DNA of 10,299 nt from Chloroflexota bacterium (GCA_022566235.1 JADFJI010000045.1:1-10299), one strand, 5' to 3'; counted from the first letter of the stretch, positions 1-7,101 are shown. Program-made: numbers and translations. Notes: generated by a model from the sequence alone, not told the origin.

Positions 1-1
1 G

Positions 2-436
2 GCCGATGGGCGAGACGTATCGGATGAGATCAAACGACCCGAGGTGGACAGACAGGTGTCCATCGTGTCCAGGTATAGGGGCGTCAGAGAGGCCATGGTG
101 GCGCAGCAGCGCGCCCTGGCCGCCGGTGCAGGGGTGGTGATGGTGGGCAGGGACATAGGCACGGTAGTGCTGCCCGATGCCGCCCTCAAGATATATCTGA
201 CCGCATCTCCGGATGAGAGGGCCAGACGCCGTTATCAGGAGCTAAGAGGGTTTGGGGCATCGGTGGAACAGACCTCTATATTGAGCGACCTGGTGAGAAG
301 GGATAAAATCGATAGCGAGAGGAAAGAGTCTCCCTTGAGACCGGCCCCCGACTCCCGATTGATCGATACCACTCACCTCACCCTGGAGCAGGTTGTGAAC
401 CGGGTACTTGAGCTCTGGGGAGTTGCCAGCGGTTGA
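2..436 (+). CDS. cmk: Cytidylate kinase, 3' part (5' end outside window)
   Basis: (d)CMP kinase phosphorylates CMP and dCMP to the diphosphates with ATP in the cytoplasm, feeding pyrimidine nucleotide and CTP pools. The frame is open from base 2, so the gene enters from the left and the GTG at 44 is an internal codon, not the start. About 144 residues remain of a family usually near 220-230. Visible family signatures in order are the DGRDVSDEI-KRPEV segment, GRDIGTVVLPDA followed by LKIYLTASPDERARRR, and the C-terminal RRDKIDSERKESPL with DTTHLTLEQVV. The N-terminal P-loop lies outside the window. The TGA stop is 19 bp before glmS on the same strand, which suggests co-transcription. The family call is secure; no frame damage is visible in the part present. 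Confidence 0.95.
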   Translation, partial: ADGRDVSDEIKRPEVDRQVSIVSRYRGVREAMVAQQRALAAGAGVVMVGRDIGTVVLPDAALKIYLTASPDERARRRYQELRGFGASVEQTSILSDLVRRDKIDSERKESPLRPAPDSRLIDTTHLTLEQVVNRVLELWGVASG

Positions 437-455
437 GGAGATGTACTAAGAGACC

Positions 456-2300
456 ATGTGCGGAATAGTTGGATACGTAGGAGGCCGGCCCGCCGGGCCC
501 ATCCTGTTCGACGCCCTCCAGCGCCTAGAGTACCGAGGATACGATAGCGCCGGCATCGCCGTCCTCGATGGCGAGGGAGGAGTCTTCTTGGAGAAGGCCG
601 CCGGCAGGCTAAGCATCCTGGTGAAGGCCGCAGGCGACAGGGTGCCCCAGGGCACCATCGGTATCGCCCACACCCGATGGGCCACCCACGGCAAGCCCAC
701 CATCGCCAACGCCCACCCACACATCGACTGTAACGGCGACTATCTTGTGATCCACAACGGCATAGTCGAGAACTATCGGCCTATTAAAGATGACCTGATG
801 GCCCGGGGCCACACATTCTCCTCGGATACCGATACGGAGATCATCGCTCACCTGGTGGAAGAGAGTTCGGCCCGAGGCAACGGGCTGGAGGAGGCGGTCA
901 GGGAGAGCCTTGGGGCAATAGAAGGAGCCTATTCCATTCTGGTCATGAGTGTCAGCGAACCGGACAAGATAGTGGCTGCCAGAGTAGGGAATGCCGGGGG
1001 GATAGTAGTGGGGTACGGGGAGGGGGAGATGTTTCTGGCCAGCGACCTCCCGGCCATAGTTCCCTACACTCACAAGGTCGCATTCCTGGAGAACGGGGAC
1101 CTGGCCACCATAGGCCCTCAAGGGGCGCAGTATTTCGATAGCAACGGACGCGGCCTCGACCGGCAACCCATCATTATCTCCTACGGTGACGTAACAGTGG
1201 CCAAGGGCGGGTACAAGCACTTCATGCTGAAGGAGATCATGGAGCAGTCTCAGGCCGTCACCAATACCCTGAGGGGCCGGTTGAGTTTCGACCCTCCTGA
1301 AATATCGCTGGAAGAGGTCCCTTTCTCCCAGCGAGAGCTGGCCGATTTTCGCCGGGTGGTGCTGGTGGGGATGGGCACCAGCCTTCATGCCGCCATGGTG
1401 GGCCGCACCATGATAGAGGAGCTGGCCAGAGTCCCCGCCGAGGTTGATAACGCCTCGGAGTTTCGGTATCGGAACCCCGTCATAGACTCCTCCACCCTGG
1501 TGGTATCCCTCACCCAGTCCGGTGAGACGGTCGACACCCTGGCAGCGATGGAGGAGGCAAAGAGTAAAGGGGCCCGTATCGTCACCATCTCCAACATGGA
1601 GAACAGCCAGGCAACCAGGGTTGCCGACCACACCATCTATATCAGGGCGGGAATGGAGATCGGGGTCGCCAGCACCAAGTGCCTGGTCAACTCTATGGCT
1701 GCCCTGTACCTTCTCGCCGCATGCATGGGCCGCGCCAGGGGCGTCCTGGACGGATCACAAATGGCCACCATGGTGGACGACCTGGCCCGGCTCCCGGCCC
1801 TTGTGGGCGCTGCCCTGGAGACCGGCCCCCTGTGTCAGGAACTGGCCCTGGTCTACTTCAGGATGAACGATTTTCTGTATTTGGGTCGTGGCATAAACTA
1901 CCCCATGGCCCTGGAAGGGGCCCTCAAGCTGAAGGAGATCAGCTACAGTCACGCCGAGGGATACCAGGCGGGGGAGATGAAACACGGGCCCATCGCGCTG
2001 ATAGACCAGGACATGCCTGTAGTGGCCATCGCCCTGAAGGACAGGTTATATGCCAAGATGCTCAACAACATCGAGGAGGTCAAGGCCCGGGACGGAAAGG
2101 TGATCGCCATCGCCACCGAAGGAGATGAATATCTGGCTTCCAGGGCCGATCACGTCGTTTATCTGCCCCCTGTCCCTTACCTCCTGTCCCCGATCTTATC
2201 GGTGGTGCCGATGCAGCTTTTCGCCTACTATATAGCCGTACGGAGAGGGTGTGACGTAGACCAGCCCCGTAACCTGGCCAAGTCTGTCACCGTTGAATAG
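456..2300 (+). CDS. glmS: Glutamine--fructose-6-phosphate aminotransferase (isomerizing)
   Basis: GlmS converts fructose-6-phosphate and glutamine to glucosamine-6-phosphate, the first step toward UDP-GlcNAc for peptidoglycan and other amino-sugar polymers. The 614-aa protein has the usual length. The N-terminal glutaminase starts MCGIVGYVGG, so Cys2 becomes the terminal nucleophile after Met removal. It also has HTRWATHG (72-79), HNG (100-102) and SDTDTE (123-128). Two SIS sugar-isomerase domains follow, at roughly 290-425 and 460-595. Residues equivalent to the E. coli catalytic set are present at a constant offset: E494 in LKLKE, H510 in GEMKH and K609 in NLAKSVTVE. The sugar-phosphate loop reads TQSGET (353-358) rather than the usual SQSGET, a conservative Ser-to-Thr change. 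The ATG at 456 must be the start because Cys has to follow it; GAGGAG lies 15 nt upstream. There is no room for a glmS ribozyme in the 19-bp gap from cmk. Confidence 0.98.
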   Translation: MCGIVGYVGGRPAGPILFDALQRLEYRGYDSAGIAVLDGEGGVFLEKAAGRLSILVKAAGDRVPQGTIGIAHTRWATHGKPTIANAHPHIDCNGDYLVIHNGIVENYRPIKDDLMARGHTFSSDTDTEIIAHLVEESSARGNGLEEAVRESLGAIEGAYSILVMSVSEPDKIVAARVGNAGGIVVGYGEGEMFLASDLPAIVPYTHKVAFLENGDLATIGPQGAQYFDSNGRGLDRQPIIISYGDVTVAKGGYKHFMLKEIMEQSQAVTNTLRGRLSFDPPEISLEEVPFSQRELADFRRVVLVGMGTSLHAAMVGRTMIEELARVPAEVDNASEFRYRNPVIDSSTLVVSLTQSGETVDTLAAMEEAKSKGARIVTISNMENSQATRVADHTIYIRAGMEIGVASTKCLVNSMAALYLLAACMGRARGVLDGSQMATMVDDLARLPALVGAALETGPLCQELALVYFRMNDFLYLGRGINYPMALEGALKLKEISYSHAEGYQAGEMKHGPIALIDQDMPVVAIALKDRLYAKMLNNIEEVKARDGKVIAIATEGDEYLASRADHVVYLPPVPYLLSPILSVVPMQLFAYYIAVRRGCDVDQPRNLAKSVTVE

Positions 2301-2317
2301 GAGAAGGGGGAGCCTGA

Positions 2318-2533
2318 ATGGACCTGTCTAAATTCGGAATATACCTCAACGTTAACGAGAGCAAGGTGGTTCGAATTAACTCCCCCTACTGGATACCCTC
2401 CGGCGAAGAGTGGGTGTACCTGACACCGGAGGTAAACATGACTCTGCTGAAGATTCGGGACCTGGCCCGAGAGAAGGGGCTGGTAAAATCCCCGGACGAG
2501 ATCATGTGGGGCTCCATCCCCGTCTTAGACTAA
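2318..2533 (+). CDS. Small conserved-looking protein of unknown function (71 aa)
   Basis: I do not recognise this family. The ATG at 2318 follows a purine-rich ribosome-binding region, GAGAAGGGGGAG (2301-2312), and lies only 17 bp after the glmS stop on the same strand, so translation is plausible. The protein is soluble-looking, with no signal peptide, membrane segment or cysteine. A short beta-rich N-terminal half (FGIYLNVNESKVVRINSPYW) is followed by EEWVYLTPEVNMTLLKIRDLAREKGL, which reads as a strand plus an amphipathic helix, and it ends in IPVLD. Codon use resembles that of the neighbours. Its position suggests co-expression with cmk and glmS, but nothing in the sequence assigns it a biochemical role. 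Confidence 0.75.
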   Translation: MDLSKFGIYLNVNESKVVRINSPYWIPSGEEWVYLTPEVNMTLLKIRDLAREKGLVKSPDEIMWGSIPVLD

Positions 2534-2626
2534 GCCCATCCCGAAGTAGCCTTTGACCCCGCTATTTGACATAAAGAGGCGTTTGGTATCAAGTCGAGTT
2601 GCAGTGTCCACCACGGCGGCCCCATC

Positions 2627-3307
2627 ATGACTCTTGAGGGAAAGGGCGGGAGGCGCTGCCCCGAGTGCGGCTCGTCGGATTTCCGACGGGGCCCGGGCTC
2701 TACCACCGGCTACTGGGCCGGCCATGTCATCGGCCCCGTAATCTGCTCCCGGTGCCGTTACGATGTCGGCTACGGGATCCTGGAGTCTCTCCCCAGGTTC
2801 GAGCCGCCTACAGGTGAGGCCCGGGGAAGCAAGTACCAGCCGGAAACACCATCGGCCAGGGGCTCTTCACGAGATGTAGGCCTACTGGCCCGCAAGTTTC
2901 ACCGATCCTTCAAACCCCGGCTGGTCTGGAGCTCGGGAGAGAGACCCGGCATCCAGGATTCGGCTCCCCGGACACGGGTATCGATCTCCAGGGAGTGGTT
3001 GGTGCTGGTGATGGCCTCCTTTATCCTGTTGTTGATCTTCCTGGTGATAACTTTAGGCGGAGGATCAGGTGGTTCGGGTACTGGTGACTCCATCGACCTA
3101 CCCGGGCTGCCGAGCCCGGAACCCACTCCGACGGCTGTGGGCCCGGAGCCCGATGCAAACGCCCACGACGCCGGACCGGGTACCGATATCACTGTCTCCT
3201 CGTACCAGCTTCCCGCCTTTTACAGGTCAGAGCGGTTGCTGTACGAAGGGGTCAACCGGTTCCAGCACGGAAGCCCCATCGCCCCCCCGGCCCCGGGGAC
3301 GGGTTGA
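2627..3307 (+). CDS. Membrane protein with N-terminal zinc ribbon and Pro/Gly-rich tail, function unknown
   Basis: The 226-aa protein has a clear three-part layout. Residues 11-14 (CPEC) and 40-43 (CSRC) form a four-cysteine zinc ribbon with a Gly-rich linker. Residues 50-122 are a basic, probably disordered linker. Residues 124-143 (WLVLVMASFILLLIFLVITL) form one transmembrane helix. The tail that follows is low complexity (GGGSGGSGTG, then PSPEPTPTAVGPEP) and ends in PIAPPAPGTG. Arg/Lys before the helix and almost none just after it predict N-inside, C-outside: a cytoplasmic zinc ribbon and an extracytoplasmic tail. The ATG at 2627 is the first possible start after an in-frame stop at 2567, but it has no clear ribosome-binding site. 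A C7 tract at 3282-3288 lies near the 3' end, so the last few residues could change with a one-base length error. No specific function can be assigned. Confidence 0.75.
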   Translation: MTLEGKGGRRCPECGSSDFRRGPGSTTGYWAGHVIGPVICSRCRYDVGYGILESLPRFEPPTGEARGSKYQPETPSARGSSRDVGLLARKFHRSFKPRLVWSSGERPGIQDSAPRTRVSISREWLVLVMASFILLLIFLVITLGGGSGGSGTGDSIDLPGLPSPEPTPTAVGPEPDANAHDAGPGTDITVSSYQLPAFYRSERLLYEGVNRFQHGSPIAPPAPGTG

Positions 3308-3339
3308 GCAGGCTTCACAGATCAACTACCTGGCCTGCC

Positions 3340-3360
3340 TGTCCTGAGCGCCGTCGAAGG
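3340..3360. repeat. Single copy of a TCCTGAGC...GTCGAAGG dispersed-repeat-like motif
   Basis: The core TCCTGAGCGCCGTCGAAGG (3342-3360) lies just after the stop of the zinc-ribbon gene. From memory, sequences of the form CCTGAGC-NNN-GTCGAAGG recur many times between genes in some bacterial genomes, including Chloroflexota. That is recollection, not a search. Only one copy occurs in this window, so repetition cannot be shown here. Confidence 0.4.
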
Positions 3361-3450
3361 TACCTTGAAGAAGGGAAGAGGGATAGGTGGATGGACGAAA
3401 GTGTTGTTAAATACTCCCGTCCCGTTGGACTATCCCGGAGCCATTATGAA

Positions 3451-3459
3451 TGCTATAAT
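3451..3459 (+). promoter_or_regulatory. Extended -10 promoter for pckA
   Basis: TGCTATAAT is a perfect TGn-TATAAT extended -10 element. The nearest -35-like hexamer, TTGGAC at 3425-3430, is 23 bp away and too far to be standard; extended -10 promoters can work without a -35. Transcription would start near 3466, giving pckA a leader of about 190 nt. Confidence 0.55.
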
Positions 3460-3572
3460 TAGCATGGCCTTGAATATAAAAACCCTCATCCCCTATCACT
3501 ACCATTCCCGCGTTCCGTTCGTGAAAAGTGTGCCTGAACAGATCTGCACCGGAATCCTTGGCTTCTATAGAC

Positions 3573-3629
3573 GGGGCTGTGCTATCGGTTGAGCTTGCGA
3601 ACAGAGAACCGGATTTACATTCTCGCCCC
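3573..3629 (+). promoter_or_regulatory. Possible structured leader of pckA mRNA
   Basis: Within the predicted leader, GGGGC (3573-3577) can pair with GCCCC (3625-3629), enclosing CGGTT (3586-3590) paired with AACCG (3607-3611). A competing stem, GAGAA (3604-3608) with TTCTC (3620-3624), overlaps the inner stem at 3607-3608, so the two are mutually exclusive. The stems are short (5 bp) and could arise by chance. I do not recognise a known riboswitch class. Confidence 0.2.
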
Positions 3630-3656
3630 ATAAGTGAATAGGCTGCAGGAGGCTGT

Positions 3657-5216
3657 ATGAATGTGGAGAGCCTGGCGGTAAAGCAGGCTATGGAGCAAAA
3701 GTCTGAGATAGCATCACTTACAGATAAGGCCCTCTACCTCGGGACCGAGGCGCTATGGGAGATAGCGATACAACGGAAGGAAGGCATGGTGGGGAGGGGC
3801 GGGGCCCTGGTGGTAAACACGGGCCTCTATACAGGCCGGTCCCCAAATGACAAGTTTTTCGTAAGAGAGCCTTCTTCAGAGGACAAGATCTGCTGGGGAC
3901 CTGTGAATCGAGCCTTCGAGCAGGGAAGGTTCAATGCGCTGCTTGGTAGGGTACTGGAATACCTTCAAGGCAGGGACATCTTCTTTCGAGACTGTTGGAT
4001 CGGGGCCGATCCGAGGTACAGAAGGACCCTCAGGGCCATTACCGAGACCGCATGGCACAACCTCTTTGCCGCCAACATGTTTCTGGCCATGCCCACGAAA
4101 CAGGTTGGCGAAACGGAGCCCGATTTCACCTTCATTCACGCCCCGGGGTTCAAAGCCGTGCCCGAAAGGGACGGAACCAACTCCGAGGCGTTTATAATAA
4201 TCGACTTCGGGCAGAAGATAGTCCTCATCGGCGGGACCAGCTACGCGGGGGAGATCAAGAAGGCGGCCTTTACCGTCATGAACTATCTGCTGCCCTTGGC
4301 CGGGGTGTTACCCATGCACTGCTCGGCCAATCTGGGCCCCGATGGGGACGTAGCCCTCTTCTTCGGACTCTCGGGCACCGGCAAGACCACCCTTTCGGCT
4401 ACATCAGACCGGACCCTCATCGGGGACGATGAGCACGGCTGGAGCGACGACACCATCTTCAACTTTGAGGGGGGGTGCTACGCTAAGGTCATTAGGCTTT
4501 CCAGGGAAGCGGAGCCCGAGATCTACGCTACAACCGAGCGCTTCGGCACCATCCTGGAGAACGTAGTCATCGATCCCCAGACCCGGGAGCTTGACCTGGA
4601 CGACGCCTCATTTACTGAAAATACCAGGGGCTCCTATCCCCTTACCAGCATCCCGAACGCAGACCCAAAGGGGATAGCCGGCACTCCGCAAAACATTCTC
4701 ATGCTCACCGCCGATGCCTTCGGGGTGATGCCGCCGGTAGCCATTTTGAACGCCGATCAGGCGAACTACTATTTTCTGTCTGGCTATACGGCCAAAGTAG
4801 CGGGCACTGAACGGGGCATAGTTGAACCTGTTGCAACCTTCAGCTCTTGCTTTGGGGCTCCCTTCATGCCCATGCCACCCACGGTATACGCCGATATGCT
4901 GGCACGGAAGATCCGGGAGACCCAGGCCCAGGTCTGGCTGGTCAACACAGGCTGGACGGGCGGACCATACGGTGTAGGCCACCGGATGAAGATCGGTTAC
5001 ACCAGGGCCATGGTCAAGGCCGTACTGGACGGCTCCCTGGCGAAGGTGCCGACTCGGAAAGACCCTCATTTCGGGTTGCGAGTGCCCATCTCATGCCCAA
5101 ACGTGCCTTCGAAAGTCCTCAATCCCCGGGACTCCTGGGCCGACCCCGTGGCCTACGATGCCCAGGCTCAGAAGCTGGTGGCCATGTTCCAGGAGAACTA
5201 CCGCCAGTTTCAGTAG
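3657..5216 (+). CDS. pckA: Phosphoenolpyruvate carboxykinase (ATP)
   Basis: PckA decarboxylates and phosphorylates oxaloacetate to PEP with ATP, the committed step from TCA intermediates into gluconeogenesis, and can run in the anaplerotic direction in some anaerobes. The 519-aa protein is close to the usual 525-540. Active-site motifs are intact: NTGLYTGRSPNDKF (54-67, with substrate Arg61), GGTSYAGEIKK (192-202, Lys201/202), MHCSAN with His221, the P-loop GLSGTGKTT (237-245), the metal-binding LIGDDEHGW (254-262, Asp258), ENTRGSYPL (321-329, Arg324) and the adenine-side region around 430-450. The P-loop form marks the ATP-dependent rather than the GTP-dependent enzyme. ATG 3657 follows a perfect AGGAGG at 3647-3652 with a short 4-nt spacer; a GTG two codons on is a less likely alternative. 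It stands alone behind its own promoter and converges with tlyA. Confidence 0.98.
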   Translation: MNVESLAVKQAMEQKSEIASLTDKALYLGTEALWEIAIQRKEGMVGRGGALVVNTGLYTGRSPNDKFFVREPSSEDKICWGPVNRAFEQGRFNALLGRVLEYLQGRDIFFRDCWIGADPRYRRTLRAITETAWHNLFAANMFLAMPTKQVGETEPDFTFIHAPGFKAVPERDGTNSEAFIIIDFGQKIVLIGGTSYAGEIKKAAFTVMNYLLPLAGVLPMHCSANLGPDGDVALFFGLSGTGKTTLSATSDRTLIGDDEHGWSDDTIFNFEGGCYAKVIRLSREAEPEIYATTERFGTILENVVIDPQTRELDLDDASFTENTRGSYPLTSIPNADPKGIAGTPQNILMLTADAFGVMPPVAILNADQANYYFLSGYTAKVAGTERGIVEPVATFSSCFGAPFMPMPPTVYADMLARKIRETQAQVWLVNTGWTGGPYGVGHRMKIGYTRAMVKAVLDGSLAKVPTRKDPHFGLRVPISCPNVPSKVLNPRDSWADPVAYDAQAQKLVAMFQENYRQFQ

Positions 5217-5219
5217 CCC

Positions 5220-5243
5220 CTGCATCACCTCATGGTCATGCAG
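5220..5243. terminator. Hairpin between convergent pckA and tlyA
   Basis: CTGCAT (5220-5225) pairs with ATGCAG (5238-5243). Inside, after one C:C mismatch, ACC pairs with GGT around a TCAT tetraloop. The hairpin starts 4 bases after the pckA stop, and the tlyA stop is about 30 bp beyond it, so it is placed to act for both strands. It has no clean T-tract on either side (GTGTTGT follows on the + strand), so intrinsic termination is uncertain. It may instead be a 3'-end stabilising stem. Confidence 0.35.
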
Positions 5244-5274
5244 AGTGTTGTCAGGTCTGGAATGCCCTGGCCGT

Positions 5275-6012
5275 TTAATGAACTCCTCGGCTCCGCTGCA
5301 GCAGAACGAAGAACTCCCGGTTGCCCGTCGCGCCGAGAATAGGCGAGGGAGTCAGGCCCCGGAACCTAAACCCGAGTCCGATGGCCCACGCTATGAATTT
5401 CCCTAGAACCTGGGCATGTATGCCAGGGTCCTTGATCAGGCCGCCCTTGCCTACCTGGTCTCGCCTGGCTTCAAACTGAGGCTTCACCAGGGCTATCAGC
5501 CAGCCGCCATACTCCAGGTGCTCCAGCCCCCTCGGCACCACCTTCTCCAGGGAGATGAAGGAGACGTCCACCACCACCAGACCTGCTCTCTCCGGCAAGG
5601 AGAACGGGTATCGGGCATTCAACCCTTCCATCACCACCACCCGGGGGTCGACCCTGAGCTTGTAGTCTAGCTGTCCTCTGCCTACGTCCACGGCGTAGAC
5701 CCTGCGGGCCCCTCTGAGGAGAAGGCAATGGGTGAAGCCGCCTGTGGAGGCCCCGATATCCAGGACGACTAGGTCATTGGCCTGGACGCCGAACTCCGAC
5801 AAGGCATGTTCCAGCTTGATTCCTCCACGGCTGACGAATGGTCGACCGCCCTTGATGGCAATCGACTCGTCCCCCTTGACCTGAATCCCGGGTTTGTCGA
5901 TGGTCCTTCCCTCTACCCTGACCCGGCCGGCCATGATCAGCCCAATGGCCTCCTCCGCGCTTGAGGCGAGGCCTCGTCGAATTAGAAGGGTGTCCAGGCG
6001 TATTCTTGCCAT
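5275..6012 (-). CDS. tlyA: TlyA-family rRNA (cytidine-2'-O)-methyltransferase
   Basis: TlyA (hemolysin A family) 2'-O-methylates cytidines in rRNA using S-adenosylmethionine; in mycobacteria this determines capreomycin sensitivity. The ATG at 6012 gives a 245-aa protein starting MARIRLDTLLIRRGLASS, the normal family N-terminus. A longer frame from a TTG at 6051 adds 13 unlikely residues. Residues 1-60 form an S4 RNA-binding domain (RRGLASSAEEAIGLIMAGRV). A Rossmann methyltransferase follows, with SAM motif DIGASTGGFTHCLL (85-98) and VDVGRGQL (108-115). The catalytic tetrad can be placed as K66, D149 (VDVSFIS), K177 (LVKPQFE) and E233 (NREFF), with spacing that matches the K-D-K-E of mycobacterial TlyA as I recall it. 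It is the only - strand gene and diverges from the UbiA-family gene. No strong ribosome-binding site precedes the ATG. Confidence 0.95.
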   Translation of the reverse strand: MARIRLDTLLIRRGLASSAEEAIGLIMAGRVRVEGRTIDKPGIQVKGDESIAIKGGRPFVSRGGIKLEHALSEFGVQANDLVVLDIGASTGGFTHCLLLRGARRVYAVDVGRGQLDYKLRVDPRVVVMEGLNARYPFSLPERAGLVVVDVSFISLEKVVPRGLEHLEYGGWLIALVKPQFEARRDQVGKGGLIKDPGIHAQVLGKFIAWAIGLGFRFRGLTPSPILGATGNREFFVLLQRSRGVH

Positions 6013-6089
6013 CTCGTGGATAGAATAAGGTGGAAACGGGGCTATGGGCAAGGCCGCTGCTGTATTAACCGACTCATACGTGTGGGAAA

Positions 6090-6119
6090 TTGACCGGAAG
6101 CTTTAGGGTGGCTTAATAT
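6090..6119 (+). promoter_or_regulatory. Sigma70-type promoter for the UbiA-family gene
   Basis: TTGACC (6090-6095, 5/6 to consensus) and TAATAT (6114-6119, 4/6) are separated by 18 bp. The ATG at 6151 follows about 30 bp downstream, leaving a short leader that contains GAGAAGG (6137-6143) as the ribosome-binding site. It lies in the divergent gap between tlyA and this gene. Confidence 0.45.
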
Positions 6120-6150
6120 GACCTCCACATCGACTTGAGAAGGCCTGTTA

Positions 6151-7101
6151 ATGGGATCACCAAACGGCGTCATAAGCAGGGTTGCTACAACTGGAGTGGC
6201 GGGGCAGGCGTTCGCCCTGGTGGTTGCCATGAGGCCCAAGCAGTGGGCCAAGAACCTGATCATCTTCCTCCCCGCTGCCTTCACCCTCAACCTCTCATGG
6301 GACCCCGGTGACCTGGGGGATGTAGCCTCCATCCTGGCAGATACAGGGGCTGCCTTCGGCCTGTTTTGTCTTCTCTCTTCTGGGGTCTACCTGATAAACG
6401 ATCTGGTCGATCTGGACAGAGACCGGCTGCACCCCGACAAGCGGCTAAGGCCCTTGCCATCTGGGCGGCTGTCCAGGCCTATGGCCCTCATAGTATCGCT
6501 GTTGCTGATCGGCACCGCGATTCCCCTGGGATTCCTGCTGGAGATTGGCTTCGGTGTTGCAGCGTCGGTATACATCGGAACCATGGCCCTCTACATAGTC
6601 GTTCTGCGAGGAATGGTCATCCTGGATGTCTTCGCCATTGGGGCCGGCTTCGTGACCAGGGCCGCGGCCGGGGCGCTGGTCATATCGGTGGACCCTTCAC
6701 CCTGGCTCTACATATGCACCGGCCTCGGGGCACTGTTCATCGGCTTCGCCAAAAGGCGGCAGGAGCTCATAACCCTGGGGGCCGAGGGCGCCCACCATCG
6801 AACCAGCCTGTCCCAGTATTCTCGCGAGATGCTGGACCACCTGATCACCATGCTCATGGCCTCCACCCTGATCGCCTACATCCTCTACACCTTTACCGCC
6901 GAGAATCTCCCCTCCAACGATGCGATGATGCTCACCATCCCGTTTGTAACCTTCGGCATCGCCCGCTACTTCTATCTGATCCACGCCAAGAACGCAGGCG
7001 GTAGCCCAGAGGACATCCTTATGAAAGACATCCCAATTATGATAACTGTGGTCCTGTGGATGGCCACCACCGTGGCCGTGCTGTGGACATATCGAGGCTG
7101 A
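6151..7101 (+). CDS. UbiA-family membrane prenyltransferase, decaprenyl-phosphate phosphoribosyltransferase-like
   Basis: Best read as 5-phosphoribosyl-1-diphosphate:polyprenyl-phosphate phosphoribosyltransferase (DPPR synthase type), which builds a lipid-linked pentose donor at the membrane. The 316-aa protein is hydrophobic with about eight or nine membrane segments. Diagnostic features are AMRPKQWAKNLIIF (26-39), the Asp-rich motif NDLVDLDRDRLHPDKRLRP (83-101), the second motif RGMVILDVFAIGAGFVTRAAAG (153-174), GFAKRRQEL (198-206), and the YS...LDH helix (223-230). The HPxKRxRP ending and the KRR(Q/A)EL element are typical of the DPPR-synthase branch rather than UbiA or MenA of quinone synthesis, but other UbiA substrates cannot be excluded. 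The DprE1/DprE2 epimerase partners are not in the window. The start is chosen for GAGAAGG 7 nt upstream. It is a stand-alone gene behind its own promoter. Confidence 0.85.
   Translation: MGSPNGVISRVATTGVAGQAFALVVAMRPKQWAKNLIIFLPAAFTLNLSWDPGDLGDVASILADTGAAFGLFCLLSSGVYLINDLVDLDRDRLHPDKRLRPLPSGRLSRPMALIVSLLLIGTAIPLGFLLEIGFGVAASVYIGTMALYIVVLRGMVILDVFAIGAGFVTRAAAGALVISVDPSPWLYICTGLGALFIGFAKRRQELITLGAEGAHHRTSLSQYSREMLDHLITMLMASTLIAYILYTFTAENLPSNDAMMLTIPFVTFGIARYFYLIHAKNAGGSPEDILMKDIPIMITVVLWMATTVAVLWTYRG

Larger units (their letters stand above)
3308..3656. other. 349-bp non-coding region upstream of pckA
   Basis: I find no convincing gene here. A 75-codon frame from a TTG at 3365 has no ribosome-binding site and matches no family I know. 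What the region does hold: a GCAGGC/GCCTGC inverted repeat (3308-3313 and 3333-3338, long loop, no T-tract) directly after the preceding stop; the TCCTGAGC...GTCGAAGG motif at 3340-3360 with the 10-bp palindrome AAGGTACCTT at 3357-3366 overlapping its end; an extended -10 promoter at 3451-3459; and a downstream leader of about 190 nt with possible alternative stems. It is more AT-rich around 3400-3480 than the flanking genes, as expected of a promoter region. Confidence 0.6.

Noticed and set aside
44..436. cmk starting at GTG 44
   Set aside because: The frame is open to the window edge and the upstream codons encode conserved Cmk residues (DGRDVSDEI), so the start lies outside the window.
609..1631. 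Long open frame antisense to glmS (340 codons)
   Set aside because: It lies entirely within the secure glmS gene, has a His/Gly/Val-rich composition typical of reverse-frame translation, no ribosome-binding site and no recognisable motif.
1522..2128. Two overlapping + strand frames inside glmS
   Set aside because: Their composition is biased to Pro, Arg, Gly and Trp, and they cover the intact second half of glmS; they are frame shadows.
2553..2595. TTGACC and TTGACA boxes before the zinc-ribbon gene
   Set aside because: Neither has an acceptable -10 at 16-18 bp; the best, TATCAA, is only 14 bp from TTGACA.
3365..3592. 75-codon frame from TTG 3365 in the pckA upstream region
   Set aside because: It has no ribosome-binding site or known similarity, and the perfect extended -10 promoter lies inside it; the stretch reads better as regulatory DNA.
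6013..6051. Upstream TTG start for tlyA at 6051
   Set aside because: It adds 13 residues absent from the normal TlyA N-terminus; ATG 6012 gives the typical beginning.
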